Shown here: positions 1 to 3,781 of the stretch, piece after piece
Layout: each line of letters opens with the position of its first letter
Numbering within the stretch: position 1 is the stretch's first letter
Made by a program: the position numbers and the translations under genes
Origin: Sphingobacteriaceae bacterium
Lineage (GTDB): Bacteria; Bacteroidota; Bacteroidia; Sphingobacteriales; Sphingobacteriaceae
Reading direction: 5' to 3'
NCBI GenBank assembly: GCA_025450155.1
Contig: JANWIB010000010.1
Location: 1-5,995 of the forward strand
Length of the DNA: 5,995 nt
The notes under the pieces: model-generated
What the model was told of the DNA's origin: nothing
Databases searched by the model: none
The model's input: only the letters and a program-made list of their open reading frames with translations

Positions 1-285
1 ATCTCCTGAGTCTATAATCCTGTTTAATACATTTTTGAATAAATACCAATACCGGATAATGCCACTAAAAGTTAGCTTAGATTCAAATTCTATTGGATAG
101 AACTCTATCTCATCAATTACAATATTATCATGTTCAAGAATTGATTGGATAGCCTTTATATGACTTTTATCTGCATAAAATTTTATTTTTTCTTGAGGAA
201 AAGAACACCTTAAACCATAAATAAATCCACTATTTACTTTTTCATGGCTATTACCTGTACATATGGGCTCAATTACTGTTATCAT
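1..285 (-). CDS. Probable glycosyltransferase, N-terminal 95 codons (cut by window edge)
   Basis: This reading frame starts with ATG at 283-285 and stays open for 95 codons to the window edge, so the C-terminal part is missing. Its first four bases overlap the stop of the SDR gene (ATGA, 282-285), which suggests translational coupling and one transcript. The N-terminus reads as a short hydrophobic strand (MITVIEPI), then a Gly/His region (CTGNSHEKVN), then a strand-helix pattern with FPQEKIKFYADKSHI. From memory, this resembles the start of glycosyltransferases found in O-antigen and exopolysaccharide clusters, whose first Rossmann domain opens with a similar 'EP...G..H...N' segment. The donor-binding domain that would settle the fold lies outside the window, so no family number or sugar specificity can be given. 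The position directly after two sugar-modifying genes supports a role in transferring the modified sugar, but that is inference. Confidence 0.5.
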   Translation of the reverse strand, partial: MITVIEPICTGNSHEKVNSGFIYGLRCSFPQEKIKFYADKSHIKAIQSILEHDNIVIDEIEFYPIEFESKLTFSGIIRYWYLFKNVLNRIIDSGD

Positions 286-1160
286 CCTCTCTCCACCATT
301 AAATCCGCTAGCTGATAAAAGTTTGTTTTAGGTTGCCATCCCATACTTTTTATTAGTGCCGGATTGCTACATAATACCTTGTATTCTGGAGTGAAGTCAG
401 ATTCTAACTGCACAAAATCTTTCCAATCTCTGTCAATCTTATTAAAGCAATATTTTACCCATTCCTCTATACTATGCACTTCTCCACTCCCTATAACAGT
501 TTCGAATACTTTATCTTGATTTATTAACAACCATACCGCCTCTACTATATCTCCAGCATAGTTAAATTCTTTCTTTACATCAATATTGCCTAATGAGATT
601 TTTTCTGTGCTGCCTTTAACAATTCGTTTTACTGCTTTGACTATTTTTTGATTAATGTGATTTTCAGTCCTTAAAGGACTGTCATGATTAAACAAATAAC
701 CTAAATATACATTTAACCCAAACTTATCCCGATAATATCTTGCCGCATAAGCAGATTGTATTCGGGCAACAGAATAAGCACTTGAGCCTTCAAATAATGT
801 TTTTTCATCAATAGGCAATCCATCATTCTTAAACTGCATAGCACTACCCGATATAAAAACTTTAGAGAGCGGACAAAACAATCTAACGGCCTCAAGAATA
901 TTAATTGTGCCGGTACAAATGGATTGATGATTCTCAAATAAGGCACTATGCTGAGTTGTTGATTTTGCAGCAAAATGAAAGATAAAAGAAGGCATATATT
1001 TTTTTATCACTTTTTCAACAAAAGGATAATCGCTCACATCTCCATTAATTTCCAATGCTCCGTGACGTGATATGCAAATAGGTTTTACACCTTCTTTATG
1101 AAGAAGATCACTAAGGTAAAATCCATCCTGCCCACTGGCTCCAAAAATGATAGCTGTCAC
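282..1160 (-). CDS. NAD(P)-dependent epimerase/dehydratase (extended SDR), GDP-mannose 4,6-dehydratase-like
   Basis: A 292-residue cytoplasmic extended SDR, probably acting on a nucleotide-activated sugar. The Rossmann glycine motif GASGQDG is at residues 7-13, an acidic turn GDVSD at 40-44, the HFAAKS strand end at 62-67, the active-site Ser region SGSAMQF at 104-110, the Tyr motif YSVAR at 129-133, and NHDSPLR at 158-164. The QDG after the glycine motif and the FNHDSP segment point to the GDP-mannose 4,6-dehydratase branch, but the protein is shorter than the usual 340-370 residues. Two catalytic positions differ: Arg133 stands where SDRs have Lys, and Ala107 where dehydratases have Glu. 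A reductase or epimerase role on a keto-sugar is therefore as likely as dehydration. The start is GTG (1158-1160), because an in-frame stop lies 12 bases upstream and the glycine motif begins at once. It follows the methyltransferase gene by 17 A-rich bases. Confidence 0.85.
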   Translation of the reverse strand: MTAIIFGASGQDGFYLSDLLHKEGVKPICISRHGALEINGDVSDYPFVEKVIKKYMPSFIFHFAAKSTTQHSALFENHQSICTGTINILEAVRLFCPLSKVFISGSAMQFKNDGLPIDEKTLFEGSSAYSVARIQSAYAARYYRDKFGLNVYLGYLFNHDSPLRTENHINQKIVKAVKRIVKGSTEKISLGNIDVKKEFNYAGDIVEAVWLLINQDKVFETVIGSGEVHSIEEWVKYCFNKIDRDWKDFVQLESDFTPEYKVLCSNPALIKSMGWQPKTNFYQLADLMVERG

Positions 1161-1177
1161 CTTTTTTATTTATTTTT

Positions 1178-2407
1178 TTAAATAATTTCTATCTCGGGTA
1201 GAGGGAAAATAAACTTCCCGCCATCAGCCAGATACTCTTTTTCACGGGCTAGAATACTATCTTTAAAATGCCACGGAAGAACAAAAAAATAATCCGGTTT
1301 CATGGCCTTAGCTTCTGCTTCTGATATGATAGGAATGTTGGTTCCCGGGGTGAAAGAACCAAATTTATCCTCATTTACTTCTGCTATATATGGAATTTGT
1401 TGATTAGTGAAGCCGCAAAACTGCAATAGCACATTTCCCTTAGTGCTAGCACCGTACCCAAGAATTTTTTTACCATCAGCTACAAGCGCATCAATTAATT
1501 CTGTAAGGTTTTTCTTATGTCGATCTACTCGCTCGTCCATCGCCCGATATGGTTTTGGAGTATCTACGCCCATGTCATCGTCTTGTTTTAACAACCCCTT
1601 AATACTCGGTTGATTAGATTTATCTTTTGCTTGTGTTTTACATGCTGTTACTGCAAAACTACCACCGTTAACAGCATTCATTTGAACATCTATGACTCTT
1701 AACCCACATTTCTCAAGCATACTTTTAACCACTTTGAACGAATAAAATTCAAGATGTTCATGACAAATAGTATCATAACTATTGGTTCTTAACATGCTGG
1801 GCATATAACTTTGTTCAAAATGCCAAATACCGTCTTCAGCCAAACACATTTCAATATCCTTAACAAAGGATATTGGATTTTCTAAATCATAGAACATTGC
1901 AATTGAAGTACTAATCTTAGCCCTGTCCTTAGGAAATTGTTCCCTAAATTTAGCAGCAGAAAAAAAATCAGCAATGAGAATGATATCGTTGGTATAGTAC
2001 TCAGCAAATTTTTTGCCCGTAGGGTCAATCCCTACTTTTTTGTGCTTTCCCGAATACGCCTTTAAAGAAGTTCCATCGTTGCTTCCTATATCAATCACCA
2101 AATCACTTTCATCAATGTTGACAATACGTTCCAATGTCTTGATTTTTTGCTGAAGATGCCTTACCATTGAACCATTTAGTCCTGATCTATACCCATAATT
2201 CTCACCGTACATCTCATCTAAGCTATAAGATTGTTTAAGTTGAAGTAATCCACTATCGGGACACCATACAAGATCTAAAGGGCCTTTAGTTATTTCTTCC
2301 TTTATATTTTTTGGGAAAACACCTGTTAAATATTGTTCACCTAAAGACAGCACTTTAATCAGATTTGCACTGCCGCTTATTCGACATTTTGAAATTTCAT
2401 TGTACAT
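1178..2407 (-). CDS. Class I SAM-dependent sugar C-methyltransferase (TylC3/TcaB9-like three-domain family)
   Basis: A 409-residue cytoplasmic enzyme that likely adds a methyl group to a carbon of a nucleotide-linked keto-sugar. It has the three-part layout of the NDP-hexose C-3-methyltransferases: an N-terminal metal-binding-type domain (about residues 8-70), a SAM-binding Rossmann domain with motif I VIDIGSNDGT (104-113), and a C-terminal Rossmann-like domain with GYGASTKGN (317-325). The segment YGYRSGLN (71-78) and the CHEH motif (215-218) fall where the family has its substrate Tyr and the catalytic Glu-His pair. Length matches the family. Oddities: the usual two CxxC metal sites read C8-x-x-S11 and C49-x-x-S52, and the Tyr before HEH in the family is Cys215. 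The start is ATG (2405-2407), preceded by an A-rich leader without a Shine-Dalgarno motif. It heads the low-GC sugar gene group and is followed closely by the SDR gene, so a joint role in a branched deoxysugar is inferred; the exact sugar is unknown. Confidence 0.88.
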   Translation of the reverse strand: MYNEISKCRISGSANLIKVLSLGEQYLTGVFPKNIKEEITKGPLDLVWCPDSGLLQLKQSYSLDEMYGENYGYRSGLNGSMVRHLQQKIKTLERIVNIDESDLVIDIGSNDGTSLKAYSGKHKKVGIDPTGKKFAEYYTNDIILIADFFSAAKFREQFPKDRAKISTSIAMFYDLENPISFVKDIEMCLAEDGIWHFEQSYMPSMLRTNSYDTICHEHLEFYSFKVVKSMLEKCGLRVIDVQMNAVNGGSFAVTACKTQAKDKSNQPSIKGLLKQDDDMGVDTPKPYRAMDERVDRHKKNLTELIDALVADGKKILGYGASTKGNVLLQFCGFTNQQIPYIAEVNEDKFGSFTPGTNIPIISEAEAKAMKPDYFFVLPWHFKDSILAREKEYLADGGKFIFPLPEIEII

Positions 2408-2577
2408 ATTTTTTTATTCTTTTATTTTTAAAGAAATCTACTATTAAAATCTTTAAGATACTAAGAGATATTAGTCGTTTAATTTTGTTACTAATATTAT
2501 CTACTATAGTTTAGTTAACAAGGTAATTTCCTTAATAAGAGAAATCTAGGACTATATTATATCTTATTTTCTGTCTA
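2408..2577 (-). promoter_or_regulatory. AT-rich intergenic region with possible promoter for the sugar genes
   Basis: This 170-base gap lies between the Wzz-like gene and the methyltransferase gene and is the longest gap in the window. It is very AT-rich (13 G+C in 2461-2520). I see no reading frame of interest, no tRNA and no GC-rich hairpin with a T-run that would be an intrinsic terminator. On the minus strand TTGTTA (2516-2521) is followed after 16 bases by TAATAT (2494-2499), a weak sigma-70-like pair with 4 of 6 matches in each box. The typical Bacteroidota -7 element TAnnTTTG is not found. The last 25 bases before the ATG at 2407 are almost all A and T on the coding strand, as is common for translation starts in this phylum. 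A promoter here is possible but poorly supported; read-through from upstream is equally possible. Confidence 0.25.
2485..2521. repeat. Imperfect inverted repeat in the AT-rich gap
   Basis: The left arm TTGTTACTAA (2485-2494) is the reverse complement of the right arm TTAGTTAACAA (2511-2521) apart from one extra base in the right arm. The arms are separated by 16 bases that include the 8-base palindrome ACTATAGT (2503-2510). It could be an operator for a dimeric regulator, a weak RNA hairpin in the leader, or chance in a very AT-rich stretch. The right arm overlaps the only -35-like hexamer I could find. No T-run and little GC make a terminator unlikely. Confidence 0.35.
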
Positions 2578-3657
2578 TTATCCTTTGTCCATCTTTCCAA
2601 TAACCAAGACACTAAGCAAACATAAAGTACTCAGAAAAACTCCCATTAATACTCCAATAACTGTACCCTCCCATTTTTTCAATTCTTCTTTTTTTAACGG
2701 CAGTATTGGTTCATCTATCACCTGTATCAAGGGAGCTTCTTTGCGTAGTGAAATTTTAGAAAGTTCAAGATTTTTCACTAATTCCTCATAAGCTTTGCCA
2801 GCTACAGTAGCTTCAATTTGTTTAGTTCTAGATGGGACTTGAAGAATTTGCAAAGCTCTATTTGGATTTGGGTTGGCATCTATGGCAACTGCACTGCCAC
2901 CAATAGAAGAGTATAGTACTCGTTTTACGCTATCGGTTTGGCGTTGTAAAATGGCAACATTTTGTAGCGATTTTTTTGTTTTGGTTTCGATATAAAACTG
3001 ATTGACATTTTGAACGATTTTATCCGTAAATGCTTTGGCAAAGAGTTCATCCTCCGATTCGAATTTGACGCTGATAATGCTCAGTTTTTTATCGGGCTTA
3101 GTTACTTTCAGATTATTCTTGTTGACGGCTTTTACAATCTCTCCGATGATACTATCTTGCCTTATTGAAAGCTTCGCCTGGTTAAAATTCAAATCTTCCG
3201 AACGGATATTTTTCCACTTATCCTTGATCTGATTGAAAGTAATATAACGATCAATAAGCAATTGCTTTTTACCCGCAAAAATAGCCTCGGATAATAACGT
3301 TTTCTGCAACATTAACCGCGATTTATACAACTCAATAATATTATCTCCTTGAAACATTCCACCACCGCCACCCCCTATATCAATACCCACCATTGAGGCC
3401 AAGCCGGCATATTGGCCAAGTCCCCCTCCACCTTTGTCTTCTTCCAATACAAAGGTACATTCTGCAGTATAAACCGGTTTTTTCCACCAGGCGTAAGCCA
3501 ATCCCAAGCCGCCGCCTACCATACCCGCTAGCACAATCGTAAGCCACTTAGACAAGAGGTAACGATACCATTCCCGAATTTTCAGGACGAGCTCTTTTAA
3601 GGAGATTTCATCATCTTCTGCCTCTTCGCTAATCCCTTTGGAACTAGGGCTATTCAT
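2578..3657 (-). CDS. Wzz/GNVR-type chain-length determinant (polysaccharide co-polymerase), no kinase domain
   Basis: An inner-membrane protein of 359 residues that likely controls polysaccharide chain length or couples polymerisation to export. The layout is that of a Wzz protein: a cytoplasmic N-terminus rich in acidic residues (11-18), a first membrane segment (about 36-57), a large periplasmic part, and a second membrane segment (about 332-354) ending in the short tail KMDKG. The Wzz fold is supported by PVYTAECTFVLEE (61-73) just after the first membrane segment and the proline-containing DEPILPLKKEEL (315-326) before the second. Glycine runs at 76-79 and 95-100 flank a conserved-looking loop ending in FQGDNIIELYKSR. 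There is no Walker motif or tyrosine cluster, so any kinase would be a separate gene. ATG at 3655-3657 was chosen as start; a TTG four codons earlier (3667-3669) is the only in-frame alternative before a TGA at 3673-3675. Confidence 0.88.
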   Translation of the reverse strand: MNSPSSKGISEEAEDDEISLKELVLKIREWYRYLLSKWLTIVLAGMVGGGLGLAYAWWKKPVYTAECTFVLEEDKGGGGLGQYAGLASMVGIDIGGGGGGMFQGDNIIELYKSRLMLQKTLLSEAIFAGKKQLLIDRYITFNQIKDKWKNIRSEDLNFNQAKLSIRQDSIIGEIVKAVNKNNLKVTKPDKKLSIISVKFESEDELFAKAFTDKIVQNVNQFYIETKTKKSLQNVAILQRQTDSVKRVLYSSIGGSAVAIDANPNPNRALQILQVPSRTKQIEATVAGKAYEELVKNLELSKISLRKEAPLIQVIDEPILPLKKEELKKWEGTVIGVLMGVFLSTLCLLSVLVIGKMDKG

Positions 3658-3672
3658 TATTGTACTCAATAC

Positions 3673-3771
3673 TCAACTAATTAAATGTTTTAAAATAGTA
3701 CTTCTAAAAAGCATTTTCGCAGCTACATACCCTTTCCGTAAAGCTGAAGAAATAACATTTTTTCCTCTCAT
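3673..3771 (-). CDS. Possible small ORF, 32-residue basic peptide
   Basis: An ATG at 3769-3771 opens 32 codons ending in TGA (3673-3675) and fills most of the gap between the export gene and the Wzz-like gene. The start sits 10 bases after the stop of the export gene, behind an A-rich run (GATAAAAAAA), which is what real starts in this window look like. The peptide begins MRGKNVISSALRKGYVAAKM and ends LFRSTILKHLIS. It has seven Lys/Arg residues, one His and no Asp or Glu, with hydrophobic residues spaced so that an amphipathic helix is possible. I do not recognise a family. It is in the same frame as the Wzz-like gene, separated from its ATG by the TGA and five codons. It could be a small membrane-binding peptide, a leader that couples translation to the next gene, or a chance frame; a frame of this length can arise by chance. 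Confidence 0.3.
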   Translation of the reverse strand: MRGKNVISSALRKGYVAAKMLFRSTILKHLIS

Positions 3772-3781
3772 TTTTTTTATC

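Noticed and set aside
713..973. 86-codon minus-strand frame
   Set aside because: It lies wholly inside the SDR gene in another frame, has no recognisable domain, and the SDR frame carries all the conserved motifs.
1161..1177. T/A homopolymer runs between the methyltransferase and SDR genes as a phase-variation site
   Set aside because: The runs lie between genes and not inside a frame, are short and interrupted, and match the A-rich leaders of other starts in the window.
1407..1613. 68-codon plus-strand frame
   Set aside because: It is antisense to the C-terminal domain of the methyltransferase gene, with low-complexity Ser/Phe-rich content expected of an antisense shadow.
2556..2561. Perfect TATAAT on the minus strand
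   Set aside because: There is no -35-like hexamer at 16-18 bases (the bases there read AGGATA), and such a hexamer is expected by chance in a region this AT-rich.
2408..2577. Intrinsic terminator after the Wzz-like gene
   Set aside because: No GC-rich stem followed by a T-run is present on the coding strand; the only hairpin is AT-rich with a 16-base loop.
2585..3232. Two plus-strand frames (2585-2791 and 3035-3232)
   Set aside because: Both are antisense to the Wzz-like gene and show no domain or leader of their own.
3667..3669. TTG as start of the Wzz-like protein
   Set aside because: It would add only four residues (MSTI), and an ATG follows at 3657 with a reasonable leader, so the ATG is preferred; it cannot be excluded.
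3663..3676. Tandem 7-base repeat TACTCAA x2
   Set aside because: Two short copies next to the Wzz-like start can arise by chance; one holds the small ORF's stop and the other the TTG alternative start, but no function is evident.
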